From Siminovitchia sediminis (GTDB lineage: Bacteria > Bacillota > Bacilli > Bacillales > Bacillaceae_C): DNA of 64,000 nt. The first letter of the stretch is position 1, and the number at the start of each line of letters is the position of its first letter. The stretch lies in assembly GCF_042680885.1 (NCBI RefSeq), contig NZ_JBHUEO010000113.1, positions 48,628 to 112,627 on the forward strand, read 5' to 3'. The notes below the pieces were generated by a model. The model had not been told where the DNA came from, searched no databases, and saw nothing but the letters and a program-made list of their open reading frames with translations. The position numbers and the translations under genes are program-made. Shown here piece after piece: positions 34,383 through 42,383 of the stretch.

Positions 34383-35027
34383 TTATCTGGATTGCTTAAT
34401 CCGGTCTTCTTTTGTTTCACCATTTTCATTTTCCAAATCGCTCATAGGCCGACCCTGTGGTGAACTTTCCTTCATCATCCGAACAGTGTCTTGGACAGCT
34501 GTATTTTTGTCGGCTGAGTACGGATCCATAGAGCCGATATTTTCAACATATTGCCTTAAAGCCGGATCATCAGAGACATACACATGATACCAGCGAGGAA
34601 CAACGGACATCGCGGTTTTCTTTACTTGGTCTGCAGTCTCAAATCGGGATTTATTATCCGCTTGATCGATTTTATATGAAATCAGTACTTCTGCATCTGT
34701 AACCACAACACTGGTTTCATGGACATTTGGAAGTGCAACGACCATTTTACTGATCATGCCGGCTGTTTTTTCCCTATTGATTCCATCTTCTTTTCCGATT
34801 TCAGCAGTATCCCCAGGCACAGGACTTTTGACTTCTCTGACGAAACCGTAGTTAGTATCATTATTGGAGGGGTTGTAGAGATCGTTTCTGTCATCTCTGT
34901 TCAGCGTGTTGCCGCTCTCCTGGTAAACCCCGTCATTTCGCTCTGCCAGTTCATGGTCTTCATTGGCCGCACAGGCACCCAGGACCATCCCGCTTAAAAG
35001 AATCGCTGGAATGAATGTTTTTTTCAT
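34383..35027 (-). CDS. yutC: YhcN/YlaJ-family sporulation lipoprotein YutC
   Basis: A 214-residue lipoprotein with lipobox LGAC after a hydrophobic signal (MKKTFIPAILLSGMVLGAC). A YhcN/YlaJ domain (KMVVALPNVHETSVVVTDAE) covers the C-terminal half. Family members are found in spores. The two adjacent ATG codons are both possible; the second (35027) sits seven bases after AGGAGG. It is followed by lytH on the same strand after 73 bases, so the two spore-related genes may be co-transcribed. Confidence 0.82.
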   Translation of the reverse strand: MKKTFIPAILLSGMVLGACAANEDHELAERNDGVYQESGNTLNRDDRNDLYNPSNNDTNYGFVREVKSPVPGDTAEIGKEDGINREKTAGMISKMVVALPNVHETSVVVTDAEVLISYKIDQADNKSRFETADQVKKTAMSVVPRWYHVYVSDDPALRQYVENIGSMDPYSADKNTAVQDTVRMMKESSPQGRPMSDLENENGETKEDRIKQSR

Positions 35028-35141
35028 CATTACACCTCCTCTGGATTAGGATGCTTCAATCCTCAGTTTTTTTACTAGAAATTGTTGCCGTTTAAGTTAT
35101 AATTTAAGAAGGAAATGGATCATAATAAGCGGGTGAGAAAA

Positions 35142-35417
35142 ATGTTTGCTATACAAAATAAGCAATACGAACTTGTTGAAAATGTCAGGGACGGCTTTAA
35201 TGAGGAGGCGCTGAGAGCCCGCTTCAGTGATATATTAGTGAAGTACGATTACATCGTTGGGGATTGGGGATACGGCCAGCTGCGCTTAAAAGGCTTTTTT
35301 GCGGACGACCATCAAAAAGCCACGTACGATACAAAAATCAGTACCCTTGACGACTATCTATACGAGTACTGTAACTTTGGCTGTGCCTACTTTGTACTGA
35401 AAAAGGTGGAGCGGTAA
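35142..35417 (+). CDS. yutD: DUF1027 family protein YutD
   Basis: A 91-residue cytoplasmic protein of the YutD family with the very conserved YDYIVGDWGYGQLRLKGFF and TKISTLDDYLYEYCNFGCAY. No function is established. The start is uncertain: ATG 35142 with GGTGA five bases before it gives the usual length, while GTG 35133 and ATG 35115 are in-frame alternatives. It is divergent from yutC. The repeat array begins immediately after its stop codon. Confidence 0.85.
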   Translation: MFAIQNKQYELVENVRDGFNEEALRARFSDILVKYDYIVGDWGYGQLRLKGFFADDHQKATYDTKISTLDDYLYEYCNFGCAYFVLKKVER

Positions 35418-35798
35418 AAAGAAAAGCGCAGGGCGGCAGCCCAGGGGCGACAAGCGCTGGAGACAAAACCAGTGAAGGCGTAGTTTGCCTTCATGGTTTT
35501 GTTGAAGCGACCTCGAGCCCCTGCCGCCTGGAGCTGGACAAANNNNNNNNNNTAGTTTGCCTTCATGGTTTTGTTGAAGCGACCTCAAGCCCCTGCCGCC
35601 TGGAGCTGGACAAAAGAAAAGCGCAGGGCGGCAGCCCAGGGGCGACAAGCGCTGGAGACAAAACCAGTGAAGGCGTAGTTTGCCTTCATGGTTTTGTTGA
35701 AGCGACCTCGAGCCCCTGCCGCCTGGAGCTGGACAAAAGAAAAGCGCAGGGCGGCAGCCCAGGGGCGACAAGCGCTGGAGACAAAACCAGTGAAGGCG
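35416..35798 (+). repeat. Tandem array of a 123-bp self-complementary repeat, interrupted by a scaffold gap
   Basis: Units start at GCGCAGG. They comprise 35426-35542 (117 bases, cut by the gap), 35553-35620 (second part of a unit), 35621-35743 (complete, 123 bases) and 35744-35798 (first 55 bases). Copies are nearly identical; one differs as CTCAAG for CTCGAG. In each full unit a 16-bp inner hairpin forms (35658-35674 with 35682-35697), and the outer arms GGCGGCAG...GGGGC and GCCCCTGCCGCC pair as well. The unit is GC-rich compared with its surroundings. The open minus-strand frames across it only reflect that 123 is a multiple of three. Confidence 0.9.
35543..35552. other. Assembly gap (10 N)
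   Basis: Ten N inside the repeat array. To join the flanking units in phase at least about 61 bases are missing, and more if whole 123-bp units were collapsed. Confidence 0.98.
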
Positions 35799-35831
35799 CC
35801 ATTTCTTCCAGCTTTAATGCCTATGCGGTCC

Positions 35832-35877
35832 CTGAACCAAAAGATGGCCAAGATTTCCTTGGCCATTTTTGGTTCAG
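35832..35877. terminator. Bidirectional hairpin at the end of the cytosolic-protein gene
   Basis: An almost perfect stem of about 20 bp (CTGAACC...GGCCAAG with CTTGGCC...GGTTCAG) around ATTTC holds T-runs on both strands. It overlaps the stop codon of the minus-strand gene. Confidence 0.75.
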
Positions 35878-36188
35878 CTGTCCACATAAGGAGGCTCCGC
35901 TTCCTGATTGGGATCGTCATGTGTCGGATGGGCTCCGGGCGTTTGCCGCGGCAGATTTTGGTGAAGTGACTTATTTTCATAATTATGAGCACTGTATTTG
36001 CGCTGTCCTTCTTTCCATGGGGTAGATTTATTTTCCACTGGGGTGTCTTCCCCTATAGGAGCTCCATAAGCTCCCTCAGGATATTCTTCAGGTATAAGAA
36101 AATTTCTCTGGGTTTCCACATTCGAAACATCTGTATATGTGATTTCTTCTTTGTCCGGCTGTTCGCCGCCCCGGTTATTTTCAATCAT
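35874..36188 (-). CDS. Small hydrophilic protein conserved in Bacillaceae, unknown function
   Basis: A 104-residue acidic, proline-rich protein without membrane segments. It contains TYTDVSNVETQRNFLIPEEY, then PVENKSTPWKEGQRKYSA and the end PGAHPTHDDPNQEAEPPY. I recognise this wording from uncharacterised cytosolic proteins of Bacillaceae, but no function is known. ATG 36188 has AAAGGTGG eight bases upstream and is preferred to an open frame to 36248. It is divergent from yutE. Confidence 0.7.
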   Translation of the reverse strand: MIENNRGGEQPDKEEITYTDVSNVETQRNFLIPEEYPEGAYGAPIGEDTPVENKSTPWKEGQRKYSAHNYENKSLHQNLPRQTPGAHPTHDDPNQEAEPPYVDS

Positions 36189-36299
36189 GGATGTGACCAC
36201 CTTTTTTAGTTTAACGTGCCCCGGCAGCCAACGGCTATTCGTTTCCAAAGCAAATATTTGATACGATAGTAATAAATAGACATGTGGAGGTAATCAACC

Positions 36300-36737
36300 G
36301 TGTATTTTGTTGATCGTGAGAAAATAGAAGAGACGCTATCCTTTATGGAACGGCAGATCCAGCTCTTTAAGGACCATCAACAGTGGACATCGGATATAGA
36401 AAAAGGAGCGCTAGAAAGAATTGCACAGACTGTCATTGAATCCATACTTGATACCGGCAATGCGATGATCGACGGATTTATTATGAGGGATCCGGGAAGC
36501 TATGAGGATATCATTGATATTCTTACTGATGAGAAAGTGATTAACGGAAAAATGTCCAACAGTTTAAAATCTGTAATTCACTACCGCAAGATGCTTGTAC
36601 AGGAGTATACAAGAGTGGAACATGATCAGATCCTAACGATGCTGAAGGAGGAAATGGACTCCCTTGAACAATTTGCTCCAAAAGTGAGGGATTATTTAAC
36701 AAATGAACTGGGTCCTGTTTCAGCATTTAAAAAATAA
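36300..36737 (+). CDS. yutE: DUF86/HepT-like protein YutE
   Basis: A 145-residue all-helical HEPN-superfamily protein of the DUF86/HepT type. GTG 36300 follows GGAGGT. The family's RNase motif R-x4-H-x-Y is seen as R-K-M-L-V-Q-E-Y (about residues 98-105), with Gln in place of the catalytic His. There is no MntA-type antitoxin next to it. A toxin RNase role is therefore unlikely; a structural or regulatory role is more plausible. Its neighbour yutF follows after 20 bases. Confidence 0.82.
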   Translation: MYFVDREKIEETLSFMERQIQLFKDHQQWTSDIEKGALERIAQTVIESILDTGNAMIDGFIMRDPGSYEDIIDILTDEKVINGKMSNSLKSVIHYRKMLVQEYTRVEHDQILTMLKEEMDSLEQFAPKVRDYLTNELGPVSAFKK

Positions 36738-36757
36738 AGAGGAGATCGAGGGGTTCT

Positions 36758-37522
36758 ATGAAACAATATGACGGATACTTGATTGACTTGGACGGGACAA
36801 TGTACAAAGGGACTGAATGTATCCCGGAAGCAGTCGATTTTGTCCGCAGCCTGAAAGAAAAAGGAATACCATATTTGTTTGTTACTAATAATTCTTCAAA
36901 AACTCCGAAGCAGGTAGCAGCCTATTTAAACCAATTCGGAATACCCGCCGACAGCAGCCATGTGTTTACGACAGCTGTGGCAACTGCGGAATACCTGCAT
37001 GGCCGTCAACCTCAGGCATCCATTTATGTCATCGGCGAAGAAGGGCTCTGCTCAGCTTTGGAAGAAAAGGGTTTTTCGTTTGTTGAAGAACACCCTGATG
37101 CAGTTGTGATTGGAATTGATCGCAGGGTAACCTATGAAAAACTGGCAACCGCTTGCCTGGCGGTTCGAGATGGGGCTTTGTTTATATCTACAAACAGTGA
37201 TATCGCCATGCCTACTGAAAGAGGTCTCATGCCGGGCAATGGGGCGATTACATCGGTGATTTCTGTTTCAACTCAAACTCAACCCATTTCTATTGGTAAA
37301 CCTCACTCCATTATTATGGAACAAGCATTAAAAGCGATCGGACTTCCGAAGGAGCGGACATTGATGGTCGGGGACAATTATGATACAGATATTTTGGCTG
37401 GGATTCACACAGGAATAGATACACTACTCGTTCACACCGGGATGACAACAAAAGAAATGCTTCAGACAAAAAAACAGCAGCCGACTTATGCTGTACATTC
37501 ACTGAAGGAATGGGTGATTTAA
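36758..37522 (+). CDS. yutF: HAD-superfamily phosphatase YutF (NagD-like)
   Basis: A 254-residue HAD class IIA phosphatase. Motif I is YLIDLDGTMYKG, motif II FVTNNSSKTP, motif III Lys in SIGKPHSIIMEQAL, motif IV GDNYDTDILAG. It resembles NagD and p-nitrophenyl phosphatases that act on small phosphates such as nucleotides or sugar phosphates; the natural substrate is not known. It has a good binding site and ends at a bidirectional terminator shared with the chemoreceptor gene. Confidence 0.9.
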   Translation: MKQYDGYLIDLDGTMYKGTECIPEAVDFVRSLKEKGIPYLFVTNNSSKTPKQVAAYLNQFGIPADSSHVFTTAVATAEYLHGRQPQASIYVIGEEGLCSALEEKGFSFVEEHPDAVVIGIDRRVTYEKLATACLAVRDGALFISTNSDIAMPTERGLMPGNGAITSVISVSTQTQPISIGKPHSIIMEQALKAIGLPKERTLMVGDNYDTDILAGIHTGIDTLLVHTGMTTKEMLQTKKQQPTYAVHSLKEWVI

Positions 37523-37528
37523 CCAGTC

Positions 37529-37584
37529 AAAGCCGCACCGGCAGCAAGTCATTTTTGCTGGAAGTGCGGCTTGTCTGTTTTTTC
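37529..37584. terminator. Bidirectional terminator between yutF and the chemoreceptor gene
   Basis: AAGCCGCAC, GCAGCAA and TTTGCTG, GTGCGGCTT form a two-part stem followed by TGTCTGTTTTTTC. Confidence 0.8.
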
Positions 37585-39183
37585 ATGCAGTTTGAATACT
37601 GCAGCTGAAGCATTCAGTCTTTCAGCCAAGGAAGTCAGCGCATGTGCAGTGGAAGCTGTTTCCTCACTGCTTGCAGCGGTTTCTTCTGTTGCAGATAAAA
37701 TCATTTCTAAATAAGAGAGAATTTCCGAGGAGCGGGCTGCCTGCTGTTCACTGGCATTTGCGATATCCGTTACATTTTGCCCGGTGTGGTGAATCATGTC
37801 CACAATGTTTGCCAGAGCGGTACCGGATTTTTGAGACTTCTCGACACTCTCATCAACTGACTTTACATTGAGTACGGTTGTTTCCTGGATATTTTTGATC
37901 ATATGAGAAATATCTTTTGTTGCCGCCATACTTCTTTCAGCAAGCTTTCGAACCTCTTCTGCGACAACAGCAAAACCCCGTCCCTGCTCTCCGGCACGGC
38001 CGGCTTCAATGGCCGCATTTAAAGCAAGAAGATTGGTTTGATCAGCAATATCATCAATCAGTTCTGTAATTTCACCAATTTTTCTTGTATCCTTTTCTAA
38101 TTGGGCCATTTGATGACGAATCATTTCAGCTCCTTCTATAGAAGATTGAATGACCTTCTCTCCATCCTTAGCCATATTGATTGTTTGATGGGCGTAATCT
38201 GCAGATGTTTCCGTTTTTTGTGCGATAGAATGAAAGGCATCCGAAAAATCCTTAAATAAGGAATAAATGGTTTGAACGGATTGGGCTTGCTCTGTGCTGG
38301 TCGTCGCAATTTCTTCAGTATTGGCGGAAACTTGCTCGGATGAAGAGGATAAGTTTTCCGCAGCATGTAAAATATTACGAACAGCTGTCCGTAAGTTTTC
38401 AATCATCTGATTTACTGATTGTGCCAGAAGGCCTGTCTCATCTTTGGACTGGATATTGCAAGTTTTCGATAAATCACCATCTGCGGCTTGCTCAACGACT
38501 TGGGCTAGCTGGTGAAGAGGGCGTGTAATGAATCGTGTCATCCATAAGCCGAATAGAACACTTATAAAGAAAATAACGGAAATGATGATGACTGTGATCA
38601 TCATACTGGAAGAATAAGCTTGCTCTGCTTCACTTTGCAACTTTTCAGCCGTATCTGTCTCCGACTTGATCAGGATGTCCAATTGATCCATCATGTCTTT
38701 TTGGAGTTTAAGGAGCCCTCCTGTGAGGGTGAGAAGGTACTCGGTTTCTTTTCCTTCGGCGGCCAGGTGAATGCTTTGGTCAAATTGCGTAAAGTGAGAT
38801 TCCCACTTATTGACAAACTGTGCTAAGGCTACTTGTTGATCTTCCGTCAATCCGCTGTTTTTATAAGCATCAATATGTACATTCATCTTTTCTCTTATTT
38901 CTTCGATTGCTTCAGTATGCTGGTCAGCCTGTTGCGGATATAAATAGATATCCCGGCTGATCCGTATAAGATCCTGTACATAATTCCTGGCTTCTTCCAG
39001 CTCTTGCTTAGGCAATAGGATTTCATGAAACATCATTTCGGTACTTGTATAAATTTTATCCATATAGGTAAGTCCTATAAAGCCGGTTGCCGCCTGGAGC
39101 AAAGCTACTACCATAAAAGCCGAAATCATCTTCATTCGAATACTTAAATCAGCGAACAAGCTAAACTGCTTAATTATTTTCAA
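37549..39183 (-). CDS. Methyl-accepting chemotaxis protein
   Basis: A 544-residue chemoreceptor. It has a short cytoplasmic start, a membrane segment (about residues 20-40, AFMVVALLQAATGFIGLTYM), an extracellular four-helix-bundle sensor and a second membrane segment (about 190-210). HAMP (TRPLHQLAQVVEQAADGDLS) and the signalling domain follow, with the hairpin tip DQTNLLALNAAIEAGRAGEQ then GRGFAVVAEEVRKLAERS. TTG 39183 has GGAG close upstream; the frame is open to 39276. It sits between yutF and yutG, where B. subtilis has no chemoreceptor. A sigma-D-like promoter lies upstream. The ligand is unknown. Confidence 0.88.
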   Translation of the reverse strand: MKIIKQFSLFADLSIRMKMISAFMVVALLQAATGFIGLTYMDKIYTSTEMMFHEILLPKQELEEARNYVQDLIRISRDIYLYPQQADQHTEAIEEIREKMNVHIDAYKNSGLTEDQQVALAQFVNKWESHFTQFDQSIHLAAEGKETEYLLTLTGGLLKLQKDMMDQLDILIKSETDTAEKLQSEAEQAYSSSMMITVIIISVIFFISVLFGLWMTRFITRPLHQLAQVVEQAADGDLSKTCNIQSKDETGLLAQSVNQMIENLRTAVRNILHAAENLSSSSEQVSANTEEIATTSTEQAQSVQTIYSLFKDFSDAFHSIAQKTETSADYAHQTINMAKDGEKVIQSSIEGAEMIRHQMAQLEKDTRKIGEITELIDDIADQTNLLALNAAIEAGRAGEQGRGFAVVAEEVRKLAERSMAATKDISHMIKNIQETTVLNVKSVDESVEKSQKSGTALANIVDMIHHTGQNVTDIANASEQQAARSSEILSYLEMILSATEETAASSEETASTAHALTSLAERLNASAAVFKLHEKTDKPHFQQK

Positions 39184-39249
39184 TCTCTCCACACCGCCTG
39201 TTATTGTAGGTAAGGTTTGCTGTCTTCTTGTCTTCTGGAGACATTGATT

Positions 39250-39276
39250 AAATCGGCCTAAACGGTGGAAGATCAA
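39250..39276 (-). promoter_or_regulatory. Candidate sigma-D promoter of the chemoreceptor gene
   Basis: On the minus strand GCCGATTT (39257-39250) matches the sigma-D -10 GCCGATAT at seven of eight bases. It is preceded by 15 bases and TTGA as a weak -35. The location, 67 bases before the start, fits. Confidence 0.5.
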
Positions 39277-39839
39277 GCGACTTTACAAGAGTTTTACATA
39301 AAGTCAATGAACTTTACAAAGTCAAAAAACAATTTGTCTATCAGGCAATTATACGATTGAAAATGGATCTGCGTTCTTGATGCACTTTACACAATAACTA
39401 CAACTGAGGTGTACGCTGAAAAGCTTTCCATTGCAAATTTGATCTTTGTGGAGATGGCAGACTTGACCTCCTTAAACAGTTACATCCAGGGACAGATGCA
39501 GAATCAGAATGGCCTTACCAAAAACTATCCAACTCGTAAGGTGCAGTATGCGCTCTTTCTTTGTACCGGTACCGGCGTTATTGTCTTTGGCAGAAGGAAG
39601 AATGACACAACTAGGGCTTTTAGGAGCATGCAATAGTAGCCAAAGCCGATTTTAATGCAGGAAATAGATGAAGATAACTGCGGGAAAAGCCTCGGTGAGA
39701 CGCCCGCGGTGCGGAAGCAAAAAAGGTTCAGCAGCCGCTCTCGGATATCTATTACCGGAGCGGCTTGTTTTCACGTCCATTGCTTCAGACGAGTTGCATG
39801 CTTACAGTTACAAAGGCATTTGTCCCAGTCTCTTTATCG
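39277..39839. other. Intergenic region between the chemoreceptor and pgpA genes
   Basis: No convincing gene is seen on either strand. CTTTACA occurs three times (near 39281, 39311 and 39384). A GC-rich stretch at 39675-39720 contains a GCGGG/CCCGC stem, and a strong hairpin stands at 39733-39771. The region may hold regulatory sites or a small RNA, or the scar of the event that placed the chemoreceptor gene here. Confidence 0.5.
39733..39771. terminator. Hairpin downstream of pgpA
   Basis: AGCCGCTC(T)CGG pairs with CCGGAGCGGCT around a 10-base loop; TTGTTTTC follows on the plus strand. It may end a plus-strand transcript, or serve pgpA from the other side. Confidence 0.55.
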
Positions 39840-40343
39840 TCAGGATTCTTCCCCTTTGGCACTGTGTGCAAGCCTGCTGGAAGCTGCTGCTGCAATGGCA
39901 CCCACAATATCGTCCAGAAAAGTATGAACTTCTCCTGTGGAATGGTCGTTCAAATGCTGCAAAATACCGGGTTTTTGTTTATCAATGTATCCGTAGTTCG
40001 TAAACCCAATGGAACCATATACGTTTACGATGGAAAAGGCCAGAATCTCATCCACTCCGTAAAGGCTTTCATCGGAATTGATAATGGTTTGGAGCGGTTC
40101 ATCCAGTTTCCCCTGTTCTGCCATGACATCCAGCTGGATCCCGGTAATGATTGCATTTTGCACTTCTCTTTTACGAAGGACACGCTCAATATTATATACA
40201 CACTCATCCACTGTCAGATCGGGATGGTATTTTTTTTGCAAAAACAATACCAATTCAGCAATATCTTCAATAGTTACCCCACGTTCAATCAATAGTTGGC
40301 GTGCGGTTTCTTCTAATTTAGTCATTTTTCTTTCAGTACTCAT
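39840..40343 (-). CDS. pgpA: Phosphatidylglycerophosphatase A-like protein YutG
   Basis: A 167-residue PgpA-family protein with TARQLLIERGVTIEDIAELV at the N-terminus and LQHLNDHSTGEVHTFLDDIV near the C-terminus. The family dephosphorylates phosphatidylglycerophosphate in E. coli; this short soluble-looking Bacillus type lacks clear membrane helices, so the activity is inferred. ATG 40343 follows GAGGGTGAAGAG; ATG 40325 is an alternative. It is the yutG position in the conserved yut order. Confidence 0.8.
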   Translation of the reverse strand: MSTERKMTKLEETARQLLIERGVTIEDIAELVLFLQKKYHPDLTVDECVYNIERVLRKREVQNAIITGIQLDVMAEQGKLDEPLQTIINSDESLYGVDEILAFSIVNVYGSIGFTNYGYIDKQKPGILQHLNDHSTGEVHTFLDDIVGAIAAAASSRLAHSAKGEES

Positions 40344-40499
40344 TCTCTTCACCCTCTATGAAATGATTGGTCAAGTGCTCTGTCAAACATATGCACTGCT
40401 TAAACAGCTTTATCTAGTTAAAAACAACCCTTCCGCAATATACATGATATCAGCTCATATAATAAAAAAGTGGAAAAAAGCACAGGGGAGGGATGTTAT

Positions 40500-41492
40500 A
40501 TGTCGATGGAAGTATTGGAGAAGTATTTTAACATTAAAGCAGACCGGTCGATTCGAACAAGGCGGTATACCCGCTATGTGTCAAATGGTTTGTTGTATAC
40601 TATTGTAAATGTTACTCATGTGGAACAGGAAGTGCTAATAGAATTATATGAAATGTCAGAGCACATGGCAAAGCATTCCGATAAAAAAGTTTCCAGATTT
40701 GTGGCAGCCCAAGAAGGGACTTATTTAGTCACTCACGATAATGAAGATTTTGTCCTCTTGCAAAATCAATTTCATAAAGTAAAGCCCAACAGGAAAACCG
40801 GCCGTCAATTAGCCAGATTTCATTATCGCGGCAAACAACTTCAAAGCCAGGTTGAGAAGCTGAACCGGACAGGTGAATGGAAAAAATTATGGGCATCCAG
40901 GCTTGATCAAATGGAGAAAGCATGGGCGGGTATGAGCCAAGAGCCGCCAAGAGATGAATTTGACAAAATGTTTCTTGAATCTTTTCCGTATTATATGGGG
41001 CTCTGTGAAAATGCTATACAATATGTGACTGACACAGAATTGGATGAACAGCCACAGTACTCTGATTATAGAACCATCACTCATAAACGCTTTTACGACA
41101 GTCTGTGGAAAAGTGAACAGGAAATCAGAAACCCGTTTGACTGGGTAGTCGATCATCCTTCCAGAGACTTATCCGAATGGATCAGGGATCGGTATTTCAA
41201 GGGCAGCCGAACATGCATGCCCGATATAAAAAAATTTTTATATGAGTACCAAACCCTTTTGCCCATTTCATCCTATGCTTGGAGACTGCTTTATGCAAGA
41301 TTGCTGTTTCCCCTTCATTACATTGAGTGCGTAGAAGAATATTATAGTTCTTCTTCACAGTCCGTTAAAAAGGAGCTTGAGGAGAAAATGTCGGGGTATT
41401 TAAGAGATACGCAGGATTACGAGCAGTTTCTCCGTGTGTTTTATGACTCCGTCGGCATCAAAAAACCTATGCCTGTTGTGGAATGGCTTTAA
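40500..41492 (+). CDS. yutH: Spore coat-associated protein YutH
   Basis: A 330-residue protein related to the CotS/YutH phosphotransferase-like coat proteins. FVAAQEGTYLVTHDNEDFVL lies near residue 60, and the kinase-like C-terminal part carries SYAWRLLYARLLFPLHYIEC. In B. subtilis YutH is found in the spore coat. Clear kinase catalytic motifs are not visible, so it is probably a structural or pseudoenzyme member. ATG 40500 follows GGGGAGGG. It converges with yutI. Confidence 0.8.
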   Translation: MSMEVLEKYFNIKADRSIRTRRYTRYVSNGLLYTIVNVTHVEQEVLIELYEMSEHMAKHSDKKVSRFVAAQEGTYLVTHDNEDFVLLQNQFHKVKPNRKTGRQLARFHYRGKQLQSQVEKLNRTGEWKKLWASRLDQMEKAWAGMSQEPPRDEFDKMFLESFPYYMGLCENAIQYVTDTELDEQPQYSDYRTITHKRFYDSLWKSEQEIRNPFDWVVDHPSRDLSEWIRDRYFKGSRTCMPDIKKFLYEYQTLLPISSYAWRLLYARLLFPLHYIECVEEYYSSSSQSVKKELEEKMSGYLRDTQDYEQFLRVFYDSVGIKKPMPVVEWL

Positions 41493-41495
41493 CAT

Positions 41496-41527
41496 GAAAA
41501 AAAGCGACCCGGAAAGTCCGAATCGCT
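41496..41527 (-). terminator. Rho-independent terminator of yutI
   Basis: On the minus strand AGCGATTCGGA and TCCGGGTCGCT pair around a short loop and run into seven T. Confidence 0.8.
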
Positions 41528-41529
41528 GA

Positions 41530-41766
41530 TTAAAATACTTGTTCTACCTCTACGACGCCGGGAACTTCTTCAACCAGTGCACGTTCAATACCTGCTTTTA
41601 ATGTTATGGTCGAACTTGGGCAAGTTCCGCAGGCACCCAGGAGGCGAAGCTTGACGACACCCTCATCTACATCAACCAGTTCACAGTCACCGCCGTCGCG
41701 AAGGAGAAACGGGCGTAATTTATCAAGTACATCTTGAACTTGAGTCATCATTGTTTGTTCAGACAT
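41530..41766 (-). CDS. yutI: NifU C-terminal-like Fe-S protein YutI
   Basis: A 78-residue Nfu-type protein. It is the whole NifU C-terminal domain with the cluster-binding CxxC in LLGACGTCPSSTITLKAGIE. Nfu proteins carry and hand over [4Fe-4S] clusters, working downstream of the Suf system encoded at 20-25 kb. The start follows GGGAG. It is divergent from yuzD and ends at its own terminator. Confidence 0.92.
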   Translation of the reverse strand: MSEQTMMTQVQDVLDKLRPFLLRDGGDCELVDVDEGVVKLRLLGACGTCPSSTITLKAGIERALVEEVPGVVEVEQVF

Positions 41767-41968
41767 TCAGATCTACTCCCTTCCTTAATACACATTATAA
41801 TCACAAACACAGAAAAAATCTATGGGTATGTTTAAGGCAGCCATAATTTTATTATTCCAAATGAGCCTGAGGCTTCCAATATGATGTGAAAAACATGATA
41901 AGAAACCGTAACAACGATATATGCCTGTTCTACGATTGTAAAAATATATATCTTGGAAGACCTGGCCG

Positions 41969-41996
41969 TTGGAATTTTTAATAAAAGAGTTACAAT
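41969..41996 (+). promoter_or_regulatory. Candidate promoter of yuzD
   Basis: TTGGAA (41969-41974) and TACAAT (41991-41996) with a 16-base spacer lie just before the yuzD ribosome binding site. Confidence 0.45.
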
Positions 41997-42018
41997 AAAG
42001 AGAGGGAGGGTGAGTGCG

Positions 42019-42342
42019 TTGAAGAAAGAAGCAGAAATTCGTGTATATGGTGCGGAGCAAATATGTGCAAGCTGTGTCAATCTGCCGTCTTCAAAGGAAA
42101 CATATGAGTGGCTGAAGGCTGCGGTTTCGAGAAAGTTTCCGGGTCAGCCTTTTACTATTCGTTATATCGATATTTTCAACCCGCCTGAAGAGAGCGAGGC
42201 CAAGGCTTTCTCAGAACGAGTGGTAGAGGAAGATTTATTCTATCCGGTTGTTACAATGGATGGGGAAATTATCGGTGAAGGCAACCCGAAGCTAAAAGAC
42301 GTGTATAAAAAAATGGAGGAACATGGGTATCGTCCGGAATAA
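42019..42342 (+). CDS. yuzD: DUF1462 thioredoxin-like protein YuzD
   Basis: A 107-residue protein with a thioredoxin-like fold and a CxxC near the start (VYGAEQICASCVNLPSSKET), ending with VVTMDGEIIGEGNPKLKDVY. The redox or metal role is not established. TTG 42019 follows GGAGGGTGA and gives the family length; the frame is open further upstream. It lies between yutI (Nfu) and yutJ, and the conserved vicinity to Fe-S carriers suggests a role in thiol or cluster metabolism. Confidence 0.83.
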   Translation: MKKEAEIRVYGAEQICASCVNLPSSKETYEWLKAAVSRKFPGQPFTIRYIDIFNPPEESEAKAFSERVVEEDLFYPVVTMDGEIIGEGNPKLKDVYKKMEEHGYRPE

Positions 42343-42345
42343 AAC

Positions 42346-42383
42346 AGCCGGAATCAGGTTCAAAGCTGATTCCGGCTTTCTTT
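42346..42383. terminator. Bidirectional terminator between yuzD and yutJ
   Basis: A perfect 12-bp stem AGCCGGAATCAG / CTGATTCCGGCT, followed by TTCTTT on the plus strand. Confidence 0.88.

Noticed and set aside
35416..35798. CRISPR array
   Set aside because: Units are 123 bases and identical throughout, with no short constant repeat and unique spacers, and no cas genes are in the window.
35358..35992. Long minus-strand open frames across the repeat array
   Set aside because: They repeat a 41-residue segment because the unit is 123 bases, contain the run of N, and have no binding site. They reflect the repeats, not a gene.
36300..36737. HepT/MntA toxin-antitoxin system
   Set aside because: There is no nucleotidyltransferase partner and the catalytic His is Gln, so a functional toxin pair is not supported.
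39675..39720. Cobalamin or other known riboswitch
   Set aside because: A GGTGAGAC stretch near a GC stem recalls a B12 element, but the conserved B12 box and surrounding helices are missing and no cobalamin gene is nearby.
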